This document shows, piece by piece, positions 38,301-53,300 of a DNA stretch of 64,000 nt (position 1 is its first letter; each line of letters opens with the position of its first letter). The DNA comes from Lottia gigantea (lineage: Eukaryota > Mollusca > Gastropoda > Lottiidae). The translations under genes and the position numbers were made by a program. The stretch spans positions 2,873,165 through 2,937,164 of the forward strand of contig NW_008708401.1 in NCBI RefSeq assembly GCF_000327385.1. The letters are read 5' to 3'. The notes beneath the pieces are model-generated. The model was not told the DNA's origin and did no database searches. It saw only the letters and a list, made by a program, of their open reading frames with translations.

Positions 38301-41300
38301 GACAACCAAGTCACAACACTGTCCTAATTGTAACATAACCAAATTAAAAGGAAGACTAGATTCAAGTAATTACATTGGCTACCAATGATTCTGGATTGAA
38401 GACAACCAGGACCATGACACTTGAACTGACCTCGATTTTAAGGAGCCTTTCTAGCCATCTACTTCAGCAATATCGATCAGTGACTTCCATTTGTAGCACT
38501 TCAACTATTGCAATGCTTGATACTGATGGTGAGACACTCATTAATGTCCTAATTCAAAACTGGACATCAAACATATATTCTTAAATATTCCTTTTTTATT
38601 ATAAACACCACCGAGTCAAAACAATTGTCTTTCAAATATCAATGTCCTAATTCCATTTTTTATTAGGAACACAACTATTTAGTCTACTGTCTGATTTTAG
38701 AGTTGAAATAATCGCATAATGGCACTGACAGAGCACTCTACAATTTTCTGCTGAATATGATTAGCTTTATATGTCAAGAGTTTGATTCAATGTCAATTCA
38801 ATTCAAAACTGGATATCCAAACACACTTCTTAAATGTCCTTTTTAGTATGAACACAACTATGTGAATTGTCTTTCAAAAACCATATCATGGCACTGACAC
38901 TAGAATTCAATAGCTGCCTTTGACAACTTCTATGTGTCAACCAACAGTTTGATTCCAAAGCAGATATTACTAGGCAATGACACTCAAAACTGCCTTAAAT
39001 TTTGTCATTTTCAATTAAATCTTGTCTTCTCTTGTTGCATCACTTCTATAGTCAAGAGAATATCATTTCACAATACTATTGCTCTCCTACACTGATGAAT
39101 AAATTATAGTATTCTCGTAATTCAATTACATTGCTACAATTCTAACTAAATCAATGGCCATGAAACATTTCTATGTTTGTACTGCTTTTAAATTAAACTG
39201 GAAATAGGTCACTGAGGAATTTCACCCAAGCTTCCATCTTCACTACTGATAAAGCACTGTTGAAGTTAACCAATTTCTGCCGAAATCTAGCCATACAGTA
39301 CCTGTTCAGCCTTTGGGATTATGTCGCCAATATAAGAGGCCCTTTTGATTCATTGCTAAAAACTTACATCATTATTTGTAAAGAAATACTTGCCGTTTGT
39401 TTATTATAGCGATTACTACCAGTACTTTGTAAAGATTGGTGTGAGGAATGGGGGGATGTACTTCTATCATATGGTGAACTATCAGTATAATTCACTGATC
39501 CATAAGGCATACCAGATGGTGGAGGGTTATATCCACTAGGTGATGATTGATATGCTGAATCCCGCGAGTATGGATCTTCATGTATATAATCCATTCTTGG
39601 ATTCTCTTCACTGAAAAGATCAAATAAAACACATTTAAAATATGGTACATAACTTTATCATGGTCAAAAACAAATATAACTCTTTCTATAAAAAATTGGT
39701 TTTGACAAAAATATGAACACTGGTATAATTATGATTCATTTCATTAAAGATATCAAGATAAGATATAAAATTTCTATTTAAGTTATATATATCAATATAT
39801 TTTTTATAATATTTCAATTTTCTATATGATATTCTTTATTTTTTCTTTACATTAAAATCTACAACATATAACTTTTGTTATATGTTAATTTGATCAATTC
39901 TATTCATTAACACTCTTGAACTATTGTTTATAGTTGCTAATTTATTTCACTATCTTAAAATAATCAAAATATTTGATAACTACTCTATAATCTTTTTCTA
40001 CATCATTCTCTAATGATGAGTGTTAATGACTTATATATTTCAGAGGCAAGTGTTTATATATCAACTGTTAATGTACAAAACCTTATATTTTTATCAACTT
40101 TATCAACACAAAGTCACTTTAAGACTGTTTTCTGATATATCAATTCAAAAAACACTATCAATAAAATTCAATTTATTGCAGTGAGTAAGTGAAAATTAAA
40201 TTTTATTCTCTATGTAACTCTCTAATGATGTAAACAATGATGAACATAATGTAAAATAAATTGTTAATGAAGTAAACAATGATTATTTTAACACAAATTT
40301 CATGAAAGTACCTATTGACACTTGTATTTTTTTTTTCAAATCATAATTGCATAAGAGATACTAAAACTACAGATCTTCACTAAATTTCTTTTGTACAAAA
40401 CTCACTAATGAAGTAAACTATAATTATTTTAACATTAATTCCATGAAAGTACTCCATTCAATGTATTTCTTTTCACATATTAAAATTTCATATAAGATAC
40501 AACAAATACAGTCTATTCTACATTCTTTCTCTAACAAACTTACTAACATAATTCCATGAAAGTATTTATCATCCGTTGTATTTCTTTTCACACATAATAA
40601 TATCATAAGTGATACTACATCTATTGTATCTGTTTTTCTACGAAAACTCTTTATAACTAATAGATGTGTACAATGATTTTCACAACTGAAATTGGATTAC
40701 TACCAGGTTCAATGTGAATATCTACTGGCAGTTACACTACATTTATCTATAAAACTCAATAAAAGTCTATCCTAGATAGAAGGAAATTGAATCAGGAAAG
40801 ACTAATGCAGCACACATTGTATGGCATTGCTCAAACTGGAACAGAAAAGTTACGACACCCCCATTTCATTTCAGTAAACAAGGTCACCTCTAAGGTAAAA
40901 TAGGCCAGGATTGAAACATGAGAAGCAGAGTCAATCAACCCAATATAAATTAAACAAAAGTCAAAATAAAGGGTCCTTAATACAAAATAAATTGAAAGTA
41001 AAGGTGTCTCCTAAGCTACTACACAACTAGTAAATTGGCCATTTTGACACGCTTTCTAAATCTCTAATTGTTGATTTTGTGGTAGAAAGTAAACATCAAC
41101 TAACAATACAAAGACTGGAAAATCATTTTAACAAACAACCTATTGAATTGTATATATAACACATCTCAAACTATATTTCACAAATAGTAACATAACAATA
41201 GGCTTAGAAATATTAAAACAGAACCTAAAAAATTACTCTGACTCAAGAGTTTCACGCTATGTGATCTTTAGACAACTGACCTATTTCAGACTGAGTCCAG

Positions 41301-44300
41301 ACTGAAGTTGGACAAGTAAAAGTTATTCTCATGTCTCCATTTCAGAACGTTTCTCTAAAGATGTGGGAATTAATTAATCAGTTAAACACAGGTTACCTAT
41401 TTCTATATCACTCTAAAATTGATGTATTGAGCACTATTTTTTTTTATTATTACAATAGGAATATTCAAATTTTCAAATCATATTGTGTATAAGGAAGTTG
41501 AAGAATGAATCATCATATCACCCCACATAGCCTGTTTAGCTTGATCGCCTGTCTACATTATGGTAAGGGTCATATAGTTTCAAACATAGTATTGTTTAGT
41601 GGAAATAACTGTTTTGGTGGAGTTTACATGATATAACTATTTACCAGACACAGCCCTTACAACCTGTAATACATGACGAACACCATGTGGAACCATACAT
41701 CAAATTACAACAAATTTAGGAAAATTACAACAAATATTAAGATTAGTGGGGGATTATCTAATATTTGAATAGAATTGTCAGATCTATATATTTGGATTTC
41801 AAACTGTATTATATATATTGTCTGGAAACTACACTAAAACACATTCTATATGCTACAATGTACTATAATTTGAACAATGCTACAGTTGTAAAAGTCCCAT
41901 CAATCTTAAATGTCTAACCAACAAAAAACAATGCTCTCTTTCTAAATTTAGATGTAAAAAACCAGATGATTGAAGATCGTAAGTTAGAAAATCAGTAAAA
42001 TATTCAGAAAAAATGCTTGACTTCTTCCAGTCAATTCAGTAATCTTCACTTCTTTGTGTTTGATAATTTACATTCAACCAATGTAAAATCTCTGGCATAT
42101 TCAATTAACCAAAGATGCTTTGAGTCACAAACATTTCTAAACATTCAAAGAGGCAATATATTTTATAGGATTCTTTTCAAAGACAATTTTTCTCCATTTT
42201 CCATAGATAAGAACTTAAAGCATGTCATCTTTTAAATCTGTTTGTCTGAAAATTCCTAATTTCAAAGACTTCTAGGAATTTTCACAGACTATGAATTAAT
42301 GCAAGTCTAGGAGTAATTGAATTATTATTCCTGCTATAAGTCTGTCAGTGGTGTATCAAGACATATTGAGATAACATCTTTATCTCCATGTATATATCTA
42401 TTCCTAATTACCCCATTTCTGCTACTATAATTATATTTAATTGGATTAACGAGGAAAAAACATGACATCATTTTAACACTGTACGTTAATACCATACATC
42501 TGTCTAACATCAAAACAACAGAATACTTCCTAAGAGTCTCACTAACCTAACCAAGTATGTAGCTATTGTAAACTAACCTACAAAACATAGGCTTTCCTGA
42601 GGTAAGACCTACGACATATTGGTTTCAGTAAAGAAACAGTCCAACCTACAACCTACAGGTTTTTGTGAGAAAAGAGCCTAACCTTCAGGTTTGTAAAGGG
42701 ACTGCAACAAATGTACATCTTGTTGGCCAGCAAGAGTAAGTGCTAGAAATAATGTATAATCTAGGGTTAATTATTCTGTACCCTACTGGCAAAAATCTCT
42801 GCCATCAGAAGATTGAACAAGAGTCATAATGATTATCGTCATTTAGTTCTAGAAAATAAATGAGATGAAATCAATGATGACAATATAATAAACAGGGTAG
42901 TTATCTTAACTATGGGTTGAGTCATGTTGATATCAATACATATACCAATTAAACTATTTAATATTGCATGTTGCAGGCTCATTGTCAGTGTACCAGTTAT
43001 TGAAAACTGGCGTAATAACAAGGTAGATTTTAATTAAATGCAGTAACTGGAGTGCAAATAAAACTGAATATTCTCATTGAACTAGGCTGTAAGAAGGCAA
43101 AGCATCAAATAGCAAGTAAATCCAAACCAGATTAAAATGTAATTTAGATAGTTTTTTAAGGGTTTACTCCACTAATTTCAATATGATAATTATTTATCAT
43201 AATCTAAGCTATTATAACCAATCAAAAACCAACAATTTAATAATTGAATTCCTTTTAAGCGGCGTCCAAGATTTTTGTCCTCTAGTTTAACATTATTTTC
43301 AAATCATGAATTTGAGCGGAGTTATCAGCAGGGCATCAAATTTACTGTTACTAGGTAGACTAGGGTGTCTTTATGCAGTGAATACACTCATGTCACTTCT
43401 ATGTAAAATAACGTCAAATAAATGACATGCCCTTCTAAAATAATTTTGTGTCAGAAATAAATACTATACTTAGCTGTAGATATAACATTATATTGTCAAG
43501 TTTTACTGAGACAATGGTAGTATATATAGAAACTGCCAACCTAATGTCAGTGTCACCTTGTCAATTCAACCTAGATCATGCTGTGAATTATTCTAGTAAA
43601 GGGAAATGGATGTCTGAGAATTATAAACTACAGCTAACTTTCAGCTAAAAGTATCATTCTAATTTTACAGAATTAAAATCTGACACCCTTACAATTAAAT
43701 TAAACCAGACTTGAAAGCTTTCAGCTGTCACTTTCAGGTCATTACCATCTACAGTTATCTCTAATATTATGATGTAATCATCCATTTTGCACACGAGAAT
43801 GTAGGTAACACCATGGGATTGAATTGTGGGGAACAAAAAGTGACATTTTGATTCTAAAAAGTGTTATGGGTAGCAGAAATTGAGCTTTACTGCAATATTT
43901 TAGGTGACTATATGCCTTTAAGATTTAAAATATGTATAGTCACAAAAGTGTATGCATGCTCCTAAAGATTTGATAATCTCTTTCAAATATACATAATCTT
44001 TAACCTAATCCTTTAATATAAGATAGGAGTGGAGAACATATCAAATAACATTAACACAACAATTACAAGCAATAATTCTTTTGAGTTTTATGTATAAAAT
44101 ATCACCAAATTCATAGTGACTGGCTGGTGGCTATTTTGCTTAACTGTGACATTTTACATCAGAAAGTTAGACAAAATTTCATTTCAAGAATTCTAAAATT
44201 AGGTCTGAGGATGCCATATAATAAGGCTCCAAAATTCTGTTTCTTTACCTTTTTATGTTTCTCAAGAAAAAATTAAACATAGAAATATATTTTTCTTTAG

Positions 44301-47300
44301 AAATATGAGTAACATTCTAACAAATTTTATCACAATAGCAATTTATCATATGAAATAAAAAGTGTCCACTAAATATTACATAAATGACTCACTACATACC
44401 ACGGGACAAATTGCAAACCTTAAAAAAATAAATGCACCCTATCGCTGTTTACTGATTACAAACTATTTTCTTGTCATTCTTGATAAATATATTTGCTATT
44501 CCCCTCTCCTTATTATTATTCTGTACTTCAGTAATTTTCTCATCCATATCATAATAATAGCTTATCCAACATATTTAGTACATTACTATTTTGCATAAGA
44601 GGTTATTTTTGTGTGGGAAACATGTTTTCAATGTGTTCAGCAAACTAAGAGTACTAAAAATTTATTTGTTTTCTACAATCTAAGTGCAGATCTAAACGTT
44701 TCATTTTCTGCCGGCAACTCTACTTTCCATCCATGATCTGATGAAATTGTTATGCAACACATGCTCTATTAAATATTAATATCATTATAACGTATGTACA
44801 ACTAGTGGTATGTCACAGCAACACAATCTGTCCATCTCATACACATGTACTTATGTACATTTCAACAAACTTTACATCAAAATATTGTGTAAATTGTACC
44901 TTTTTTTTTAATATATCTATTGTATCATTCCCAGGGGTTGAATGTTAGACAGGAACATATTCGTATATTGGACCTAGTTTATGTATAAATATATCTAGGA
45001 ATAAGCCTTTTATATATGACTATTAGGAGTTACATGCCAGCTTTTACTATAACCATTATAATAAGATTAGGTAAGAAAAGGATTCATTAAGGATACAAGT
45101 ATAAACCTATAGAACTAGCTATATAAAGAAAATGAGTAATTGATTTATCAATATCTCTTACTAATTCTATTAATCAATCAATTTTTATTTCCTTCTGGTT
45201 CTTATATCTAATCATGAATTCTTCTACAGATAATCGTCTCCTACCATCTGTTTTTTTTTTTATCCATGATAAATGTATCCCTCAAATAACTGAGGAAAAT
45301 TGAAGAGCCAGTCCCTGAGGACTAATCAGCATTGGACACTTTCCCTTTCACTCAGATGTACAGTGTAAATAAACAGTAACCTAAACCTCCCAAATACTCC
45401 CCAAGCTTCCAGTCATAATGCCTTGAAGACAGTTATAACTTCTTTACATAACATGAACAATCAAAACTTTAGGGTTATTTGAGTAAAGATTCAATGGTCA
45501 AATGTCTGCTTGAATTACCATAAGAGTTTATATTCTCAAATCCAATCAGCACACAGTCTGGAAATCATTCTCCAATCATACTCAATAGTAACAGACTACC
45601 TTCTTCAGATTATCATATAAATGACCATATCAGATGATCTACAGAGTAATATATGGACTTGTTGTTTGGACACGTATTGTTTGTTACTTCCAAGCAGTAG
45701 TGTAGGGAGAAGGCCATTGAACCATGACCTTGTCGTTGGCCTGTGATACCCCCTATTTTGAAGTGAAAAATAATGCTCTTAATGCTCAAAATTCATCTCA
45801 GGCCATCTGAATTCTGTTGGCTTCTATGGGCCTCTAGCAGCCCCCAGATCCCTGGCCTGAAGGGGATTTTGGGGCTCACCTCTGAGAGACACCTCTCATT
45901 TTTTGCCCCCTTCCATAATGACAAAGACATTTTCTGGATACACCCTGCTTACATGTTCCATTATGAATGATATTGCTGATATTACAAATATCATGTCAAC
46001 AGTCATAACTGCTTTTTAGACGGTTGAAAATAAGTTTCAAAACAGGCAACTATAATAGATAGCTGAAATTGTACTTTATCAGATAATAAACCAAATATTT
46101 ATGCAACTTCAAAAGAATAGAAAAACTAACTCTATAATGTAAAAGCTGGTAAAAACAGAATACTGGTACTAAAATCCACAAGTTCTAGAATGATGGAAAC
46201 AAGGTTTATGAAACTTGGCAGAGCATTTTATTAAGAAGTTTACTAATCTGCTTATACTATATATCATAATGATTTATTTTATATTTAACAATAAATACTG
46301 CCTAATAAATCATTCTGTAATATGGTGTGGGAAGACAAATTCATACTATTTTGTCTATTTTTTGTGCTTTATAGGAAAAATTGAAAAAACTTACAGTAAG
46401 GGAAAAAATTGAAAAAACTTATGGCAATATGCCTTAAGTTGTGACCAATTTCATGTGGCCATGCACATCACAAAGAGAGATTCAACATCACAGAAATTTT
46501 AAAACTGTAGAAAATATAATGCAGTTGTTCTGCACCTGATGGAGTTATGCCAGGACAGGAGCATTAGATTACAGTCTTATCAATTTCCAACTGTCGATGG
46601 ACAGCCTGTAGAACAAAGGGCTTCAGTTGATTGTCCTATCCAAATGACTACTGGTACATGCTTTTTTCAAATCAGTCCCTCCAACCTGCATCACTGACAA
46701 GGGGAAGAAGCACATTGAAAACTCTAAAGGTATTATTTGAACTGAATAAGTTGGAGAATACAACAAATAATAAGCTTATTTTATACTTAAATACTCATTT
46801 TATACTAATATAAATAATAAATATAAGTATTAAGATAAAACCAAGGAGAAATATCTATATGATCTATACTACAATATATACCTCATTTACTATTGACACA
46901 AGATATTTATGTGTTTACTAATCATTGTATTGATAAATACTCATACCAGTATATAGATAGTCATAGGGTTAGCCAAGACATCTTTGATCAGAGAGTGGTG
47001 AGAAGTTTCTATTAATTTGGAATGAAAATGAAATATGAAAAAGAAAAACATTCTAATGATCTGAACTGCAAAATCAAACCAGAAATCCAAAATAATAGTG
47101 TGACAATACATTGGTAGCAGTTAATGAACTATTCATATCAATCATAAATGAGAAAGTTGTATCCGCTGTGGTGTACGATAAAGGATTATCTGTACAGTGA
47201 ACCACGACGTACCGGTTAGGACACGATGTGGAGACGATTCGCTTCTACTATTTTCTACTGTCCGTACACCGCACCGGACACGTCTATTCCCACCTTAAGG

Positions 47301-50300
47301 AAGTAAACAGTACAAAGTAAGACAACAATTATAGTCACTTTTCTCCACATTACAGACCAAACAGAACATATCATAGTGAGTGATTTTCTATGCTTTTCAA
47401 ACAAACAAAACATTTGTTGAGTTATTATCTAAAACTTGCAAATCATTGTATCTATTTCTGACATCTTTTCTTTATTTACTTTATTTTTCTGAAGATTAGA
47501 TTGCAACAAAGAAAAAAAATGGATAAATATCTAAGTGCTAGAAACTAATAACTATACAAAATGTCCACATCTAAAATCACACAACACTAAGAAAGTGAAA
47601 ACAATGAAACAGAACAAAAATTTTAACTAAAAGTGTTTTGAAAACATAAAAAAAGACAAAAAATGAAAGAAGACTGGTTGAAATAGTTACCCTTCTGCTA
47701 CAAACATAATAAAACGCCATGCAGGATTTCAGAAAAAATTAAAGTGAAGCTTTTAAGATAGTAGTAGTGCATCCATCATAACATTGAGGGACTAAAAATA
47801 GAATTAGATAGCCTTACCAAACATACCCTATATTTGTAGTGCCTGCTTTTCGTTCATCAAACTCTCTCCTAAACATTGAAGAAATAATAGTAAAAAATAA
47901 TAAATAACACGTAATATCTATGGTGTCCTATATACATGTTTATACAGCAGTTTTTAGACATCATTTCTTAATCATGTTCTTATTACATATCTCAATTAAC
48001 TGATTCCACAGCGCGACTTCATTATAACATCATGTAAAATTCTCAGTGGAATAACTCAGGCAGTAGCAACTTGGATTGTCGTTGGCTAGCTGATTCAGCC
48101 CCATGGGTTCAAATCGTCTTCAAGATTAGAAAAATTCTGATTGCAAACCCAGTAATTCCGAAAGTCAAACAGTGTCAGCTTTCAGCTAGAAACAAAATTT
48201 GCTAGTGACAAAGACATTGACACAAAAAGTGTAGCTAGTTTTAAAACTGAAAAAAATAGCATGATCAGAAAATAATTTTTACTATGATCTGATGTTTCTT
48301 CAATACATATCTCAAATTATGATTAGCGAATTTCAATTTTGGAATCAGGCATCAATTCAAATTCAACATAAGTCAAGTAAAGCATGTCTAGAAAACAATG
48401 TGATAGCCAAACACCAAAAGAAGTGGTAATCCCCTAGCAAAATTAAGGGTGGAGAGCAAACATAAAACTTATTGTACACAATGTTTGTACAGTGCATAGT
48501 TGGTTGAACAATTTATAATGTCATTGTTAAATGACTTGTGTACTATAAAATATACAGTATTGAAAGTAACATATTATAAAAACTGCATTCATTATTCAAA
48601 ATAAAAGAGTGAATTAAAAGAGGTGGTTTATCAAAGCTGTCAACCGCTGTATAAACATGTATAGTTACATTTCTTATTGTAATAATACACAAAATAAACT
48701 AGAAATCAGCATGCTGTGACCTCATATAATGAAAAGAGAAAATCTATGATGCATAAAAAGATGCACAGTTTGAAATCTTCATTATCAAAATTTAAAACTG
48801 TTAATACATGCAATATGTTTCTCATGCAGGCAAAAAATGTCTAAATACAAGAAAACATGCATGCATTAATTTCTACTCCCTTTTTTGAATTTTTGTGAAA
48901 TGATTTTTCGCATGAAAAGATTTGTACCATTGACATTTAAATACTCACATAAATGAATCCAATAAATTTGTGTTCATTTTCATGCCTAAACTATCGTCCT
49001 GAAAATGAGAATCTTGCGGTGTGCGGCTACGATAAGGATCTTCATAGGTTATAGTAGACATGCTTGCCATACTTGCTGTGTCGCTGTTAATTTTAGACTG
49101 CAATAAACAAGGTATCTAGGGAATTTCTGGCAATTCGAAACTTGAAAGCTACAGGAGGCAGTAATCGCCAGTTAAATTAGGCTGTTTTAAAGATGTAATT
49201 TTTGCATTTCCTCACATTTTTGTCATTAACCCATCAACTACCTCAATTACACAGTTAGATAACTTAAAGAGACCAACAGACAGTAAAAATACCAGAATGA
49301 TCAAGGTTAAAATCATTAGAAATAACCCACATCTCAATCCACTCTCTTTAAAACAGACTTTAATTCTTATCCAACTCAAATGATCAATTTTCCATGTCGT
49401 TTTCCACATTTTAAAACCTAATTCTACGATCTCATTAACATCTTAAAATCTCTTTAAGTAAACTAAATGAAATAATTTAATTGCCAAAATAGTAATGAAC
49501 CCATTCAGCTGTTATGTTACATATTACTTTCAAAATAATGGAAAAAACAACTTTCATGCAATGCAATCAAGCAAATTCATACACGCAGAGCATACATTAC
49601 AATAGTAATAAGATTAATTAAAGTGAATGCACCAGACAAAACAGTTTACTTAGCATCGTTAAGATTTGGTTAAGAAATATTCCACAATTCCAGACGGTGG
49701 TCCTGTTGTTTGGCAGTCAAAAGTCAATTTTTAAAAGTCTGATAGTCTTGAATTTAAGTCCTTCATCATGATTCCAGTTGAGCTAGCTGTACATGGATAC
49801 AGATAGTCTGACATAGATCAATGCCAAGATCAATAGGTCAAGGACCAGTGGCCTAAATCTCCAAAACTTAACTTAAGATGATTTTACTGTTCAAGTCATC
49901 TGATTGGTCAATCACTAAAATTGATTTAACTTGAGTTTTATTATCAAATTAGATTACTGTACTTCTTAAAATCTGTAATTATGTAAGTTGATTTTATGAA
50001 AATAAGGCCGCAGCTGATCAACAGGGATCCTCCAGAGCCTTTCTTGTTCTACTTCCAAAAAATGGTTGTCCAGAAAATTTAATCATGCTCAAGAGTCAGA
50101 AAAGATATCATACCACTAGGTCTGCTGCTTAATACTAATAATAAGAAAACATCTAATCACTGGCAATAACTTTACCTAGATACCATAGAAAGGGTTAGAT
50201 TAATATTAATTCATGTATCTAATCAGAAACTTGTATGAGAAATGTGTTGTAAAATGAAAGATTTTGAAGTGAACAGTAATGATAATGTCATTCTGAATGA

Positions 50301-53300
50301 TTTATTATAAGGTTACAAGGGTTAATGTTGAATCATTTCCTAACATAAACTTAATTCAATTTCGACATTTATTTTACTTTTCAATTACTATTTCCTTCCA
50401 TTCTGTCCAATATTCCATTGGCATCATTCATACTGGAAAGGAAACTTGTTTTTTATATCAAAATTCAATTAAATGAGATATGGTAGTCTAAATATTTCCT
50501 TTCCCAATTCAGATATAAGTTTCACTCTTTAAGATCAAATATGACTTTCAGTTCTCCTGCAATTTACGTGTTGAAATTGTAGATGGCTCACATTGAGTAC
50601 AGCAATTATTATGTGATGCTCTGGCTATCCCTTGATTTTTTTAAGAAACATTTCATTCATTGTCAATAGCATCAAGAAATTTCTTCCATTTTCTTAAAAG
50701 CGCAATTTTTCAATTTATTTTTTGTTCAATGTCATAACAAAGTCAAATATTTCTTTAAGTGAAACAAATGCAAATAGGGCAACAAATACATAAGAAAACA
50801 TATAATTTTGATTGCCACATCTTGTTGGAATTTACCTCTTGTATTCATTTCTACTCAGCTCAGATCAAGAAGACTTTCCTCATTGATTTGAATTTTTCCT
50901 ACTTCAAACTACCAGTTATATTAAACAGACTTCCTTTATTGACCAGATGATTCAATCTATTATAATTAATGATCTGGTTTTGATCTTGTATCAAGAATGT
51001 TCAAAGTCTTTTTCTTTATACATTTGAGAGATTTGAAACAACAGGTTGTATGAAGACAGAGAAATGTAAAGGGGTCACATACAGTTATGACTTATGATGT
51101 CATTATAATATTTATAATAAAACATTGATTTAGATTATCTTGTCCATTTTAAATTTGAGGTTAGTTGTGCGTGAGCCTAGAATCATGTGAAGTCAGCATT
51201 AAAGGTCTTATGAACTTGGATAAGCATCTATATTTACTGCAGGCAACACAGTTGTAGATGGTATAAATAAACCATAAAGACTCTTTCACATTATCAAGAT
51301 TCATAAAAGTAAAGTTGTTATCCTTGTAAAATATGCATGTTTGTCATTTAGTCAAAACTGAAACAACTAGATAATGTAAATCCAACTTTCTATGAACTTA
51401 GCTATACCAATCTATATTGTTGAAGAGACAAGATTTTGAAATGAAAGAAAGAGGATCTATTGAGAAAAGAATTTCGACATGGTAAATAAGTAACATTGCC
51501 CTAGTCCTTTCACTACAAATCTCATAATCTAGTGTAAATCATAAATTCTTGCCACTCCTAGGAAAATGACAGAGACAATAGGTGAGAAAATGTTAATTTT
51601 GGATGATTGTTAAATTTTTTGTAACATTACCTGACTAATCTAACAAAAGATGACTTAATACAATCTATATCAGTTTAACAATGGGATACTAACGTCTAAG
51701 CTGAACCTTTTTAAATACTGTACAATCAAGTTGAAACATTTGGAAAATTGATATATAAATCTTACTCTCCTTGATTTGAAACATAATATTATTAGGAACT
51801 TTCTGACCTCTTTTAAAGAGAGTTCATATAGATATTTGTACACTATTGAATATACAGATTCAAACATTACAGATCAAACATACCTTTTAAATTCAATTTT
51901 TCAGTTTCCTCAAGATGGATCATAGTAACCTGATGACAGCAAAATTGTCATAGAAAATGAACATTCAATATTTCATTGAAATCATGACACATCGAACGAA
52001 CAATTAGAAACCTACTTTTACACATCAACATTCAATATTGATTAAATAAAATATGTCATAATAATAGATGATATATCAAAAATATTTCACAATTATATCA
52101 CAAAAATATAATAATACATGAAAATATAAAACCTACTGATAACATTGCTCTAAACTCAATAAACTTAACTACATACCTGTCAATTATAAACTACACTATT
52201 CAAAATTTGAATTTCAAGATGCCCTAATTTCATGAAGACTACCACAATAAAGTCTAGCTGTCAACAGCATGGTTGATTGGTTTTTACCTACCTGTTTAGC
52301 TCTACTTATCTACTGATATAATGGTCATACTTGTATAAGAAAAACTATTAAGTTTATCTAAGGAGATGCCCTGCGGCCATTTTGTCCCAGTATGGTGTAT
52401 AACTGTATTAAGCACTTCCTTTCAATGATATTGTGTATAACAATAGGCTGGTCGTTCAGTTTAAAGCGAGTATGGAGCTAGGATAACTAGGTCACTGACA
52501 AACAGGTAGAAAATAAATTGGCTGATAAGAGGCTCAACCATAATACTGTTCTACAATATGATTTATATTCCACTTTATAGATAGTAATATCAGATCTGCC
52601 ATTTTATGGAAATGATGTGTAAAATATAAGTTATTTGATTATTATGTGTTGTGGAGTAAAGGGAATAACCATACTGAATACAAATTTAAAGAGGAAATAA
52701 CTTCATATAATCTAGTGTAATTCCAAATTGTTGTCTTCATTTGAATGCTGTGTAACCAGACAAATAAATCTAAAGAAACCTATACATCTTAGACTGATGA
52801 TCTGGCTGTATATGAAAACCATTTCAAAGTGGATCTCACAATGTCTGGATTAACAGAATGAAATTATTCGCTATTTGACCAATATATGGACACTAACCCT
52901 TGCTTTACTCATATGAAATTAATATAAGCACAAGCAGTACAATAAGCATCTAAAGAAATAGAGCAGTATAAATTTCAATGGATATGTAAGAGATTAAATA
53001 ACTGTATCCAGTTTACCAATCAATCACATCATGTATTACATATATTCAACTGACATTTTATATTGATTAGAGTTTCGTCTGACTTTATCATAGACATTAT
53101 AAAATCTCCATTTTCACAATATTACAAAATATTATCTTCATAGATTGAATTCTCTAGATTAGTTTTGATATATTTAAGATTAAAATTGCTTTTCAGGCCC
53201 TAACACTCCTTTTATTATTCAGTATGTCCTTGCATCATGACTTCACCATGATTAAATAAATCAAATATTGTACTAACTAGTAACAATGTACTAAGTCAAG

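Larger units (their letters stand above)
39611..47826. other. Large catenin intron 4 (8.2 kb)
   Basis: AT-rich. It contains a degenerate tandem array of about 110-140 bp units at 39950-40680, a repeat tail at 40800-40890, a GC-richer block at 45690-45970, a SINE-like copy at 46525-46720 and a CpG-rich patch at 47160-47295. No nested gene is recognised on either strand; the short open frames have no family resemblance. Confidence 0.5.

Noticed and set aside
45773-45970. Plus-strand 65-codon frame
   Set aside because: It lies in a GC-richer repeat-like block, and no domain or splice support is seen.
47210-47290. Extra catenin exon in the CpG-rich patch
   Set aside because: With the phase required between exons 47827 and 39610, it reads into a stop after two codons.
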